DNA from: Oscillospiraceae bacterium
GTDB taxonomy: Bacteria; Bacillota; Clostridia; Oscillospirales; Ruminococcaceae
DNA length: 64,000 bases
Direction: 5' to 3'
Assembly (NCBI GenBank): GCA_018110925.1
Contig: JAGAZJ010000034.1
Span: 1-64,000 of the forward strand
The notes under the pieces are model-generated. The model ran no database searches. It saw nothing but the letters and a program-made list of their open reading frames with translations, and was not told the origin of the DNA. Each line of letters starts with the position of its first letter. Position 1 is the first letter of the stretch. The translations under genes were made by a program, and so were the position numbers. Positions 55,501-62,301 of this stretch are shown here, piece by piece.

Positions 55501-57026
55501 GCCTCGTCAAAGCTGTAAACGCTGAATTCAAGACTGTCTGTTGTCTCTGATGCGATAGTGTGCATCACACTGCCGAAACCGTATACCGAGAAGCCCGATG
55601 TCTCAAAGCTTATCACCGCATCATCGGTGATATTGCTCTTTACCTCCTCTGCGCCGTCACCGGTGAAGTGAACGACCCTGAGCGCCTTTGCCCCTTCCTC
55701 CACGTCAAGGAGCTCTGCCGTCACGAATACGGGGGCTTGCGGCTCGATCACCTTTCCGTCGAACATTATCGACAGGTCAAAGAACTTTGCGTAGTATACC
55801 TCATCATCTTCTGTCCAGCCCAGTGTCTCGGCAGTGCCGGGGAGGTATTCCTCGGGATCGGCCCACCATGCACGCAGATATGCGCCCGCAGGTATGCCTG
55901 CCTCGTCGCCGTATTCAACGGTTATCTTGTATGTTGTGTCTGCAATGCTGACAGTGCCCTCTATGGTATGCTCCACCACCGCATAAACGGAGAAACCCTC
56001 CGCCGCAAAGGACACACTGCCGTCAGACACCTCACAGAGCACCTCTGTAACAGTGCCGTCGTCGGCTATATGAACGACCGTGAGTTTGCCGCCCCTCTCA
56101 GCCGCCTCAGCTATCGCAGGGGATGAGAGCACTACATCCACGCTCTCGCCTTCGCCGGGCTGAAACTCGCCCGCCGCGGAATTTATGCTGATGTCATATG
56201 CGAATACCACGTCCGTAATGGGCACGGTCTCTGTCTGCGTATCATTCTCTATCTTCTCTTTTACCTCTGCCGTTTCAACGGGCTGTGCGGATATCTCCGC
56301 CCCGTCGGGGAGCATACCGCTGACACTGAGGACAGCCTCATCGTCCTCTCCTCTGAAAGATATCTCCTGCTCAGAGGGCAGTATCTTCACAAGGGCAACG
56401 CCCTCCCAATCCGAGAGGGATACTTCCGTTTCCAAGCCCACCTCGGGGGATACTGCAATAGCATCCTCAGACAGCACACCGCCCTTTATGCCGTACAGTG
56501 CCGTCATTTCACCGTTATTTATCTCGGGAAGCTCCTTTACCGCAACAATGACGGTCTTGGCGCCGAGCTCCGACTGTGTGAAGCTTGCCGCCGCCATGAT
56601 CTCTTTGCCCTCGCCGGCGGTCACTGCCGTTCCTGTGATGAGCCCGTCTGTGATACCGCCGTCAGCCGCTTTGATATCAAGATATGTCTCATACCCTATC
56701 GTTCCGGACAGCACACCTGCATCATCTGAGACCTCACCCGTCTGAACAGGCATCACTGCAGGCTCCTCCGCAGCGGTAACTGATGTATCGGCAGCCGTTT
56801 CAGCTGTATCGGAAGCTTCGGAAGCAGTCACGTCAGCTGTTTCCGCAGGAGCTGTCTCCGAAGGGGTTGTTTCTGCCAAAGCTGTTTCGGCAACAGCGGT
56901 CTCCGATGTTGTTCCTTCCGCTGATAATTCTTCCGCAAACACCCACGCCGACGGTGTCAGTGCGGTAATGGTAAAAGCAAACGCAGTCAGACCGCATATT
57001 ATTCGCTGTTTAAAGCTGATCCTCAT
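49548..57026 (-). CDS. Giant surface adhesin: repeated beta modules, fibro-slime domain, SpaA/Cna-B-like domains, cell-wall anchor-like tail
   Basis: 2,492 residues. Signal peptide (RIICGLTAFAFTITALTPSA), then a Thr/Ala/Glu-rich spacer and three or more similar modules ending in GFSVYAVVEH, GFSVYGFGS and GFSVYKIVD (to about residue 730). Next is a long region with a fibro-slime/PA14-like domain (about 1435-1510: DIIFEFTGDDDFWLYVDGEL then VIDLGGIHS), prealbumin-like domains with SpaA character (KLEKMDNEETGLMLDGAHFA). The end is GVIPTGVHTDLVTVTVTAVS, a hydrophobic helix and RRRR, which looks like an IPTG-type sortase signal rather than LPXTG. ATG 57026 follows AAAGGAAGGG; the frame opening at 57050 lies upstream of that site. 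The central third is more AT-rich than both ends. Role: probable adhesion or matrix protein. Confidence 0.85.
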   Translation of the reverse strand: MRISFKQRIICGLTAFAFTITALTPSAWVFAEELSAEGTTSETAVAETALAETTPSETAPAETADVTASEASDTAETAADTSVTAAEEPAVMPVQTGEVSDDAGVLSGTIGYETYLDIKAADGGITDGLITGTAVTAGEGKEIMAAASFTQSELGAKTVIVAVKELPEINNGEMTALYGIKGGVLSEDAIAVSPEVGLETEVSLSDWEGVALVKILPSEQEISFRGEDDEAVLSVSGMLPDGAEISAQPVETAEVKEKIENDTQTETVPITDVVFAYDISINSAAGEFQPGEGESVDVVLSSPAIAEAAERGGKLTVVHIADDGTVTEVLCEVSDGSVSFAAEGFSVYAVVEHTIEGTVSIADTTYKITVEYGDEAGIPAGAYLRAWWADPEEYLPGTAETLGWTEDDEVYYAKFFDLSIMFDGKVIEPQAPVFVTAELLDVEEGAKALRVVHFTGDGAEEVKSNITDDAVISFETSGFSVYGFGSVMHTIASETTDSLEFSVYSFDEAKTDSSFTDIAVPEEGFEAVKTVSFTERPEKLWVKASLAEGAELPKGESIGIYSVYDNAAKDVIIEDITAGGGLCPVAGDASGVALVKDTGYRHLNLKAFPDEASAVALDGMMPKGSAFTASDVTADAAADDDEDTTTLAAYDITINAPDGEYQPDEQRPISVEITDPRISGENIAVYHITDDGVSEEITGFTLSEGRISFTAVGFSVYKIVDGPPAVESSDLFKLIDEEGGNGLKASFVVGTPGNASTAPDRGGPYYFEGSIAEVTGQGGRTGIQSSAVGDDSNAEKLYFETFDVESGKFYIYFLDELGNRKYIKMVSGSFGNTSRTALKFADGEDDKTVFTLKKNGKAQNLISVYDEITGGYWNRTSKTKNDNKKSPVTGYINNNDAGMTWISLEFSVDDDPYSLNGNTYGLMNFTGGTHGYSLVSDTQVGVHSLVELVTHKTAETETVTLYVDEGSETTRWTFHNVREDLYTLSDESGKYLGVNGENLILADAANAASFKVIPGTGGNSGKIQLKYGDKYVTFSSTDPTEGNTVNTFSMGSDGTASGTWLSFLDFGTLTDEDLITYSADRVSVSDVPNGQKVIVYTRIWNEDTKQYDIYAIDHRGELYPCYASGGKILWLGDGTGSLEWEFTEYLDAVTKNPNYYYELYNPYSEKYLVPQFTAGTVLSEEPLGINMPGRKNGEFYSDIIKWNDDLNVYISMKNDDVNKQMLVPCAQSVGMPIYFATLDELNLSGELHTVETVDNTEYGITIKMQDFSDRNSMSNFLGNDEYTKLNQKSGLLSNSLGSDNYPTTRSNGSLKNLYNNPKVVNHLFIKSVYESSGYFEFDSCQNFASFYDENGNMSETDFTVFRELGTTDADKKYTLQHGQFLPYNKITAGRYAVKNSENLYSALADPDNSGTGKLDENDPRKYEKLFLLADDKNKDTPNYYNGMELEASFVQTVSGLDAWGHDIIFEFTGDDDFWLYVDGELVIDLGGIHSALAGNVNFRTGEVKVNGQEKTLKGIFEENYRSRGLTEAQITEKIGELFDQNEKGQYIFKDYSTHSMRVFYMERGAGASNLHMRFNLASVTPGNVVVSKEISGEGAQYIDKDFVEYPFQIWYVEQNEDGTEGEEKLLGNDNENIYVSYQNSNQQVRFVQSYRPPGFTEEQAYKNIYFINPNKKAEIAFPDNTIKYKIVECAVDPAVYDSVTINGNTPSITTEGESHQLFSYSSELLSSEERPTINFDNSVKADVIRDLLITKKLVDEDENEVTDDDTTFDFRLYLSSYSMEENELPLADMTRYFVLSPKPYRFCKFENGRYVPTDLEYNRENVRKIEKGEIEGLSIDDVATNTSGFGAISKIPSGFTICVPGLPVGSMFKLTEDNKTGYGLKGYVCVTGDMVEDETHDVPSYLCEENSENIGTVIAGQTPQMEVVNKRGYGLNVEKNWTDLAITTDHDPIYVAVYVDGELLNGSVRQIASPALSTSYFWETLKPESGGAERKTLEGYAVKEVKLTGTLTVAADGTVSGYDTITQLENGGKINLNATRTAEATPVGEEQRKAFDYVVSYNTGADEGSTRTDVITNAREGGMAVRLFKWDSSDPLANGEFTITDENGTVIGKFTSDETGLVAMLYNIESDKKYTLEQTVAPRGYVGLDKKVIFVMNNDKSVSLYNEDGTTAWGSVDASDKKWAHYTPGQGGIDAYVDVFNKPFNFKLEKMDNEETGLMLDGAHFALHKQVGTSIMGYVKNKDPMTDFEDMTTDENGIVYICGGTSNRTINPGKNGSVYYLTEVRAPANYEKLDSDIIFRISPLGVPSLIEDKYEGQLVETDDSYVYTLSVPNEKVKDEVLLTITKTVKGNMGNKAKSFTFTFSTDDPDTTKEYSWTKNDEEQASALKSGDTFTMSHKDKVVITVSAGTKVTVSEANEGYTTTFKVDDNEAEAVSSREIEMSADTELAVTNELTGVIPTGVHTDLVTVTVTAVSLLSGLALLVRRRRILDDIEEDE

Positions 57027-57294
57027 GCTCGCCCTTCCTTTCTTTTCCAATATATCACGATCCGATCAAGTCGAACCGAATTAATCCGTCATAGTCCGCC
57101 CGTTTTATCGGACAGATACTCTATTTTATTATACTACTTCTGCGCTTGTAATAAGTGAACTTTCTGTTAATTTTACAGCTACGATTAATTATTAGTACAC
57201 AAAAGCAACACAGCAAGTACATTTCCGCAGTATTGTTAACTATTATTTCATATTTTCAAGCCGGATATATATGTTATTCTTTCGTCATTCATTC
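57027..57294. other. Divergent intergenic region upstream of the adhesin gene
   Basis: AT-rich. On the minus strand a TATAAT lies at 57133-57128, about 100 bp before the adhesin start, but no good -35 is placed 17 bp from it, so the promoter is either weak or activated. I see no gene or other structure up to the rightward promoter at 57295. Confidence 0.4.
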
Positions 57295-57323
57295 TTGACA
57301 ACCAGTGTGATATGGTCTATAAT
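57295..57323 (+). promoter_or_regulatory. Promoter of the membrane protein-macro domain operon
   Basis: Perfect TTGACA (57295-57300), 17-bp spacer, TATAAT (57318-57323), 31 bp before the first ATG. Confidence 0.85.
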
Positions 57324-57354
57324 CATTGTAAATGACAGCACAGGGGGGCATGCC

Positions 57355-58005
57355 ATGAAATACGGTGAATCGACCTTTGACATTCTGTATCTGCTATTTG
57401 CCGTCATAAGCGGATGCATCATACTGCGCAGAGCCGGCAACAGAGCCTGTAAGCTGATGGGCACGGCGGCTGTCGTTCTCGGGGCGGGCGATGCGTTCCA
57501 TCTTGTACCGAGAGTGCTGAACTATTTCACAGACAGCGGCCTGACCGCCGCTCTCGGCGTGGGAAAGCTCATAACATCGGTGACCATGACGGTATTCTAT
57601 GTTCTGCTGTACTTCATATGGGCGGAGTATTACCGCAAACAGTATCATAAGTCACTGACCGCTTCGGTATGGGCTCTGGCGGCAGTGAGGATCATACTGT
57701 GCCTGTTCCCGCAGAACGGCTGGCTCGAAAACAGCAGTGACATGACATGGGGCATAATACGGAACATCCCCTTCGTCATCCTCGGCGGAACGATCTGTCT
57801 GCTCTATTTCAGACAGCGGCAGAGGGAAGCGGTATTCAGCCCCATGTGGATATATATGCTCTTGTCGTTCATATTCTACATCCCGGTTGCCGTGGCGGCA
57901 GGGACAGTACCGATGCTCGGTATGCTGATGCTTCCGAAGACAGTGTGCTATATCCTTATGATATGCGCATTTCTGCGTGCCTCGGCTATGGGCAGAAAAA
58001 AATGA
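57355..58005 (+). CDS. Polytopic membrane protein of unknown function
   Basis: 216 residues with about seven hydrophobic helices (ILYLLFAVISGCIILRRAG, LITSVTMTVFYVLLYFIWAE, NIPFVILGGTICLLYFRQRQ, MWIYMLLSFIFYIPVAVAAG). Helix number and length recall small seven-helix sensor or lysoplasmalogenase-like families, but no diagnostic motif is visible, so I leave it unassigned. The ATG at 57355 follows AGGGGGG and lies just after the promoter, whereas a longer frame from 57271 would start upstream of it. It precedes the macro-domain gene by 19 bp and is probably cotranscribed. Confidence 0.7.
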   Translation: MKYGESTFDILYLLFAVISGCIILRRAGNRACKLMGTAAVVLGAGDAFHLVPRVLNYFTDSGLTAALGVGKLITSVTMTVFYVLLYFIWAEYYRKQYHKSLTASVWALAAVRIILCLFPQNGWLENSSDMTWGIIRNIPFVILGGTICLLYFRQRQREAVFSPMWIYMLLSFIFYIPVAVAAGTVPMLGMLMLPKTVCYILMICAFLRASAMGRKK

Positions 58006-58024
58006 GTGACAAGCAGGTGACGAT

Positions 58025-59035
58025 ATGCCTTTCAAAATAATCAGAAACGATATAACCAAAGTCAGAGCCGATGCGATAGTCAATGCCGCAAACAGCTCCC
58101 TGCTCGGCGGAGGGGGCGTTGACGGAGCCATACACCGTGCGGCAGGCCCACGTCTCCTCGCTGAATGCAGACAGCTTGGCGGCTGTGAGACGGGCGATGC
58201 CAAGATCACGGGCGGCTATGATATGCCGTGCAGATATATCATCCACACGGTGGGGCCTATATGGCAGGGCGGCGGTCACGGAGAGCCCGAACAGCTCTAT
58301 TCCTGTTACAAGACCTCTCTTCGTCTGGCAGAGGAGTACGGATGCGAATCGATAGCATTCCCTCTCATATCGGCAGGAGTATACGGCTATCCTAAGGACA
58401 AGGCGCTCGATATCGCATTATCCGCCATAAAGGATCACCTTGATGAACACGACATCGACGTGACGCTGGTTGTATTCGACAAGCAGGCTGTTGTACTCAG
58501 CCGTGAGCTGACGGATGACGTGCGCTCCTACATTGACGACAACTATGCCGAAAAGAACGCTGTACCCCGCTCGGAAGCCTTTATGGGCAAACGCTCCGCA
58601 CGCTTTGACAGAAAATTCTCCATGTCCATGCCGACAGCCGATATTGCAGAGGATACCTGCCTGTGCGAAGCGGCTGTCCCCGACCTGTCAAAGCTCGACG
58701 AATCCTTTTCGGAGGCGCTTTTGCGAATGATAGACGAGAGAGGGCTCACCGACCCGCAGGTATACAAAAAGGCAAATATAGACCGCAGGCTGTTTTCAAA
58801 GATACGCAGTGACAAGGAATACCGACCCAGCAAGGCAACAGCGGTGGCGTTTGCCATAGCCCTTGAACTGGATATGGATGAGACCGAGAGCCTTCTCGGC
58901 AAGGCGGGATACACCCTGTCGAACAGCATAAAAGCCGATGTGATAATAAAATACTTCATCGAACGTGCCGACTACGATATATACACGATAAACGAAACTC
59001 TCTTTTCATTCGATCAGGCTCTTATCGGCTGTTGA
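58025..59035 (+). CDS. Macro-domain protein (ADP-ribose/O-acetyl-ADP-ribose hydrolase-like) with C-terminal helical domain
   Basis: 336 residues. Residues 1-170 are a macro domain: [20 protein letters not shown] then IHRAAG (ADP-ribose binding with the Asn and the Gly loop), [20 protein letters not shown], and [20 protein letters not shown]. It most resembles YmdB/MacroD-type deacylases that remove ADP-ribose or O-acetyl groups. After an Asp/Glu-rich linker, residues about 220-336 form a separate helical domain ([40 protein letters not shown]) with the look of a helix-turn-helix. This two-domain layout recurs in Firmicutes, where the C-terminal part is of unknown function. Confidence 0.88.
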   Translation: MPFKIIRNDITKVRADAIVNAANSSLLGGGGVDGAIHRAAGPRLLAECRQLGGCETGDAKITGGYDMPCRYIIHTVGPIWQGGGHGEPEQLYSCYKTSLRLAEEYGCESIAFPLISAGVYGYPKDKALDIALSAIKDHLDEHDIDVTLVVFDKQAVVLSRELTDDVRSYIDDNYAEKNAVPRSEAFMGKRSARFDRKFSMSMPTADIAEDTCLCEAAVPDLSKLDESFSEALLRMIDERGLTDPQVYKKANIDRRLFSKIRSDKEYRPSKATAVAFAIALELDMDETESLLGKAGYTLSNSIKADVIIKYFIERADYDIYTINETLFSFDQALIGC

Positions 59036-59071
59036 ACTATCCGTAAAAGATGTCGCTTTCAAGGCGACCAT

Positions 59072-59121
59072 ATCACCCTCCGTCCGGTGTATCATAGATA
59101 CATCAAATAACGGAGGGTGAT
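59072..59121 (+). promoter_or_regulatory. Hairpin that sequesters the ribosome site of the VWA gene
   Basis: ATCACCCTCCGT (59072-59083) is the exact complement of ACGGAGGGTGAT (59110-59121), and the loop holds an inner perfect stem TGTATC/GATACA (59088-59093 and 59097-59102). The right arm contains GGAGGGTGAT, the Shine-Dalgarno of the next gene, whose ATG is at 59125. A smaller hairpin GTCGC/GCGAC (59052-59068) precedes it. Translation should be blocked unless the helix opens. Confidence 0.75.
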
Positions 59122-59124
59122 CTT

Positions 59125-59766
59125 ATGAAAAAAGATCTTACAGAAATAGTTTTTATCATTGACGAGAGCGGTTCCATGTGCGACATGACAGCAGACACCA
59201 TAGGCGGCTTCAACAGCCTTATCGAGAAACAGCGTGCCGAAAAAGGCACTGCGATAGTTTCCGCAGTCCTATTCTCGGACAGGAGCAAGGTGATATATGA
59301 CCGTACAGACCTTGCGGGCGTGAGAAAGATGACTAACAGGGACTATGTGCCCGGCGGCTGTACGGCGCTCTTTGATGCGGTGGGCTCTGCGGTAAAGCAC
59401 ATAAGCAATGTTCACAAATACGCACGGGATGAGGATATCCCTGAGCATACCCTTTTCATCATCACCACCGACGGAATGGAAAATGCGAGCCGCATATATT
59501 CATCAGCAAAAGTGAAGAAAATGATATCCGATATGCAGGAAAAGGGCTGGGAATTTGTTTTCATGGGTGCAAACATAGATGCCGCCGAGACCGCCGAAGA
59601 GATCGGCATTTCCCCTGAGACCGCCGTTAACTACCGAAGCGACAAAAAAGGCACCGCAGTGCTGTACGGTGCGCTCTCTCAGGCAGTATCAGACATAAGG
59701 CGCGGCAAGGATCTCAGACGCTCAGCCTCATGGCGTGAGAGCGTCGATGAGGATATGAACAGATAA
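59125..59766 (+). CDS. VWA-domain protein (TerY/YegL-like)
   Basis: 213 residues, one von Willebrand factor A domain. The metal ion-dependent adhesion site is complete: DxSxS in FIIDESGSMCDMTADT, the Thr in PGGCTALFDAVG, and the late Asp in FIITTDGMENAS. YegL/TerY-like cytoplasmic VWA proteins occur with stress or tellurite-resistance proteins and phosphorylation modules; here it follows a macro-domain gene by 89 bp. The 5' leader carries a hairpin covering the ribosome site, so translation is likely regulated. The C-terminal 45 residues are basic and hydrophilic (DIRRGKDLRRSASWRE). Confidence 0.87.
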   Translation: MKKDLTEIVFIIDESGSMCDMTADTIGGFNSLIEKQRAEKGTAIVSAVLFSDRSKVIYDRTDLAGVRKMTNRDYVPGGCTALFDAVGSAVKHISNVHKYARDEDIPEHTLFIITTDGMENASRIYSSAKVKKMISDMQEKGWEFVFMGANIDAAETAEEIGISPETAVNYRSDKKGTAVLYGALSQAVSDIRRGKDLRRSASWRESVDEDMNR

Positions 59767-59785
59767 AAGCCGAAGACCCGCGGCA

Positions 59786-60127
59786 TTACCTGACAAGCTC
59801 CTCCACAAGCCTTGCGGCATCGCCCACATAGTCGTTGCAGCTTTTTCTCAGCTTGCCGTGAGCCGCAATAAGCCTGCTGCATTCGGTCTGACCGTTCATC
59901 TCGGTGAAACGGCGTTCATATTCCTGTACTGCATCGGGTCTGAGCCGTTCAAGCACAGCCTTCCCTGCAAGGAATGCACCGCACTTTCCACCCTCGGAAC
60001 GGGGCTTGGGTGCTGTCTTCACGGCTTCCGTCTCCGGTATGCCCATTCTTTCGGCATATGCCGCAAATACGGATACAGCGCAGTTACTGCCGTTTTTATG
60101 TTTTGTTCTTGCTTTATCTTCGCTCAT
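59786..60127 (-). CDS. C_GCAxxG_C_C-family-like redox protein
   Basis: 113 residues. Cys residues follow the order of the putative redox-active C_GCAxxG_C_C family: NGSNCAVSVFAAYAER, GGKCGAFLAGKAVLERL, TECSRLIAAHG and RKSCNDYVGDAARLVEE. The central KCGAFLAG differs somewhat from the GCAxxG consensus, so membership is likely rather than certain. The family is thought to bind a metal or iron-sulfur centre but lacks an assigned role. The frame is open to 60190, but AAAGGATA is correctly placed for the ATG at 60127 (MSEDKARTKH). It lies downstream of the HEAT-repeat gene and the PHP relic on the same strand. Confidence 0.75.
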   Translation of the reverse strand: MSEDKARTKHKNGSNCAVSVFAAYAERMGIPETEAVKTAPKPRSEGGKCGAFLAGKAVLERLRPDAVQEYERRFTEMNGQTECSRLIAAHGKLRKSCNDYVGDAARLVEELVR

Positions 60128-60186
60128 GATATATCCTTTCATCCGGTCTGTTTTGCGGACAGCTTTTAGAGAAGGCCGACCTCTTC

Positions 60187-60344
60187 TCACATCCCCTTTG
60201 ACGGGTCTGCACTCAGCCGCACCGCAGGGTCATAGCCCAGCGATACAAAGCCCATATCATAGGCTGTGCGTGCTGTATCCTACGCAGAGCTCCTGCCGTC
60301 GCAGAACTCCGTGTGAATATGTGCCGATGAAAGTATCGTCCCAT
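60187..60344 (-). pseudogene. Relic of a PHP-domain (histidinol-phosphatase-like) gene
   Basis: After a ribosome site (AGGAG) and ATG at 60344, a one-base frame change is needed, after which the minus strand reads TILSSAHIHTEFCDGRSSA, a TAG, then DTARTAYDMGFVSLGYDPAV and RLSADPSKGM-stop. HIHTEFCDG is the metal-binding HxHTxxCDG start of PHP-domain phosphoesterases, and GFVSLG is the usual next strand. Only about 50 of some 260 expected residues remain, with one frameshift, one nonsense codon and an internal loss after VSLG. It is a decayed gene between the HEAT-repeat gene (15 bp upstream) and the redox protein gene. Confidence 0.6.
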
Positions 60345-60358
60345 ATTCTCTCCTGTTA

Positions 60359-60964
60359 TTATCCCTGAGCGCCCATCGCCTTTAATGCGCCCAGACTGTG
60401 TATCATGACAACAGGGTTTGTATCCTTCTGTGATATCTCTCTGAGCTTATCCGCATATGGTATGACAAACTCAGGTCTTCGTCTGCCGAGTACACGGAAT
60501 ATCTCCGGAGCTTCCATTCTCACCTTGTCATCCTTGTCATACAGCAGTTTACCATATACAGACATATGCCCCTCATAGATATCGGGGTTATTTGTGGCGA
60601 TATTCTCGGATGCCCATATAAAGCTCAGCCTGACCTTTGGTTCATCATCGTCCGCAAATCGGAAAAGCCCATCCCAACAGGATCTTATGAGTTGAAAGTC
60701 ACCGCGTCCTATCCTGCCGAGAGCATTGACCGCACGTTCACGAAGCAATGGCACTTCACTCTCGCAGAAAGATGCTATCTCGGTGACATCCCGTATCTCT
60801 GCGGGATATTCAAGCCCCATCTCACCAAGAAGCCAGATAGCCTTTGCCTGTATCTTCTCCGAGTCATGGGAGAGCAGAGACAAAACATACGGTATGTTCT
60901 CTCTCCATCTGCTCTTGTCCTTAGTCAGTGCGCCGAGCTCTTTGTAAAGCTCTTTCTCGTTCAT
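60359..60964 (-). CDS. HEAT-repeat protein
   Basis: 201 residues, all helical, four or five HEAT-like repeats (SHDSEKIQAKAIWLLGEMG, CESEVPLLRERAVNALGRIG, ADDDEPKVRLSFIWASENI, DKDDKVRMEAPEIFRVLGRR). HEAT repeats form a curved scaffold for protein binding; DNA glycosylases of the AlkD type share this fold, but the catalytic residues of those enzymes are not evident. Partner unknown. The second Met (60964) has better spacing to AGGGGG than the first (60970). The stop abuts the ribosome site of the PHP relic. Confidence 0.75.
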   Translation of the reverse strand: MNEKELYKELGALTKDKSRWRENIPYVLSLLSHDSEKIQAKAIWLLGEMGLEYPAEIRDVTEIASFCESEVPLLRERAVNALGRIGRGDFQLIRSCWDGLFRFADDDEPKVRLSFIWASENIATNNPDIYEGHMSVYGKLLYDKDDKVRMEAPEIFRVLGRRRPEFVIPYADKLREISQKDTNPVVMIHSLGALKAMGAQG

Positions 60965-61024
60965 TGTCATAACCCCCTGTCCCGTATTATAATATCATAA
61001 CAATATGAATAAATCAAGAGCGGC

Positions 61025-61537
61025 TTAACCGCCTGTGATCCTTTTGCCTATCCTGAACATCATGATGTGACCGAGCTTCATATTGAGCATCATGGCAGGT
61101 ATCGTGACTGCAGCTGATATGACCGTGACCGTGTCAAAGGTCATGAGCCCTGCGGTCTTTACAAGCATCAGTATACCTATCGGCAGGCATATCACGCTCG
61201 TTATGAGGGACGGAACATACTTGCGGATATAGACGCAGATGCCGATATGCACGACAAAATGCACCGTAAGCCCGAGAAGCATACCGTACCACGCTCCGTA
61301 AAGAACTCTGTTCGGGAAGTAGTACGCAAGCACGCTCAGACCGCCGAAGAACAGTATCAGCTGTTCAAATACTCCCACAGCCATACCGACATCGGTGAAA
61401 TCCCTGTATGCAGCGGTAAGTCGTGGATATTTCACGAACACCTCGGGATTGTTGCGGAAAAACCAGCCGAAACCAATGATCTCCTCAAAATCATGGAATA
61501 AGTAGATGAGGGGCAAAAGCAGAATGTAGTCCTTCAT
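61025..61537 (-). CDS. HXXEE-domain membrane protein
   Basis: 170 residues, about five hydrophobic helices. The eponymous motif is near the N-terminus: LIYLFHDFEEIIGFGWFF (His-x-x-Glu-Glu in HDFEE). Further family features are a Trp- and Phe-rich first loop and VHFVVHIGICVYIRKYVPSL with a later His pair. The family is common in Firmicutes, of unknown function; the His/Glu residues might bind a metal. AAAGGAG precedes the ATG. It is transcribed divergently from the TetR-type gene, with shared operator-like repeats between them, so it is the likely target of that regulator. Confidence 0.8.
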   Translation of the reverse strand: MKDYILLLPLIYLFHDFEEIIGFGWFFRNNPEVFVKYPRLTAAYRDFTDVGMAVGVFEQLILFFGGLSVLAYYFPNRVLYGAWYGMLLGLTVHFVVHIGICVYIRKYVPSLITSVICLPIGILMLVKTAGLMTFDTVTVISAAVTIPAMMLNMKLGHIMMFRIGKRITGG

Positions 61538-61550
61538 GATTAGCTCCTTT

Positions 61551-61659
61551 CAAAAATGTCACACTTGTGTCTTTTATGATCTTATGTTATAATATCCTCA
61601 GTGAAAAGTCAATACACACGGCAAAAGATACACCATTTTGCAAAAATGTGTCACTTTGG
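61551..61659. promoter_or_regulatory. Shared operator region of HXXEE and TetR genes
   Basis: CAAAAATGTCACACTTGTG (61551-61569) and CAAAAATGTGTCACTTTGG (61641-61659) are similar direct copies flanking the promoters. The first contains the near-dyad GTCACACTTGTGTC (61558-61571). A promoter for the TetR gene, TTGTGT (61565-61570), 17 bp, TATAAT (61588-61593), overlaps it, so binding would shut off transcription. Confidence 0.6.
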
Positions 61660-61669
61660 AGGGATCAGA

Positions 61670-62221
61670 ATGACAGAAACAACTAATCCGTCGGCATTAC
61701 GTTCGCAGAAGGAAATAACCGATGCTCTTATCACGCTCATGAAAAAATACCCGTACAGCGAGATAACAGTGAAGCAGATAATACTTGAGGCACGTCTCGC
61801 CGGAAAGACCTTTTACCGCAACTTCACATCAAAGGACGATGTCCTCATGTCGCTGATAAAATGTATACTGCTCGATTATTTCAGCATCGTCAACAATGCG
61901 GAGAGCGACGTGCTCACCACGATATTCTCATTCGCCGAGACTAACAGGGAGCTTCTTTCACTGCTTGACAAGAACGATATGCTCTATTTGCCGATGCAGT
62001 ACATGAATGAGTCCATACCGTATATAGGGAACAATCAGAATAAAGAAATGAACCCTTTTGTGAAGCTGTTTGACGGCCTTGAATCCGACTATCTCATAGC
62101 TATGAACACGGGCGCCGTGTGGAACGTTATCTCTCTCTGGATACACAGAGGAATGACCGATGACACCGCATATGTCAGGGATAATATAAGAAAATATATC
62201 CGCAGGATATCAGATATGTAA
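61670..62221 (+). CDS. TetR-family transcriptional regulator
   Basis: 183 residues. N-terminal TetR-type helix-turn-helix: ALRSQKEITDALITLMKKYP, YSEITVKQIILEARLAGKTF and YRNFTSKDDVLMSLI, with the recognition helix in AGKTFYRNF. The C-terminal ligand-binding domain resembles the TetR_C_7/YxaF-like group found in Firmicutes. GGAGGG precedes the ATG at 61670 by 6 bp; a longer frame overlaps the operator. It probably represses itself and the divergent HXXEE gene; the ligand is unknown. Confidence 0.87.
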   Translation: MTETTNPSALRSQKEITDALITLMKKYPYSEITVKQIILEARLAGKTFYRNFTSKDDVLMSLIKCILLDYFSIVNNAESDVLTTIFSFAETNRELLSLLDKNDMLYLPMQYMNESIPYIGNNQNKEMNPFVKLFDGLESDYLIAMNTGAVWNVISLWIHRGMTDDTAYVRDNIRKYIRRISDM

Positions 62222-62245
62222 AAATTCTGCGCATGATTATATCAT

Positions 62246-62301
62246 TTGTTCACAAACAGTGTGCAAAATCATTGACTTTTTCGTAACGGTATAGTATAAT
62301 C
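62246..62301 (+). promoter_or_regulatory. Promoter with upstream inverted repeat, ahead of the flavoprotein gene
   Basis: TTGACT (62273-62278), 17-bp spacer, TATAAT (62296-62301). Directly upstream, TTTGTTCACA (62246-62255) and TGTGCAAAA (62261-62269) form an inverted repeat around AACAG. A redox regulator such as Rex would fit the gene, but the repeat does not match the usual Rex site exactly. The leader is about 105 nt. Confidence 0.6.

Noticed and set aside
55560..56126. Rightward 188-codon frame inside the adhesin gene
   Set aside because: Antisense of a repeated-module region with strong protein-level periodicity on the other strand.
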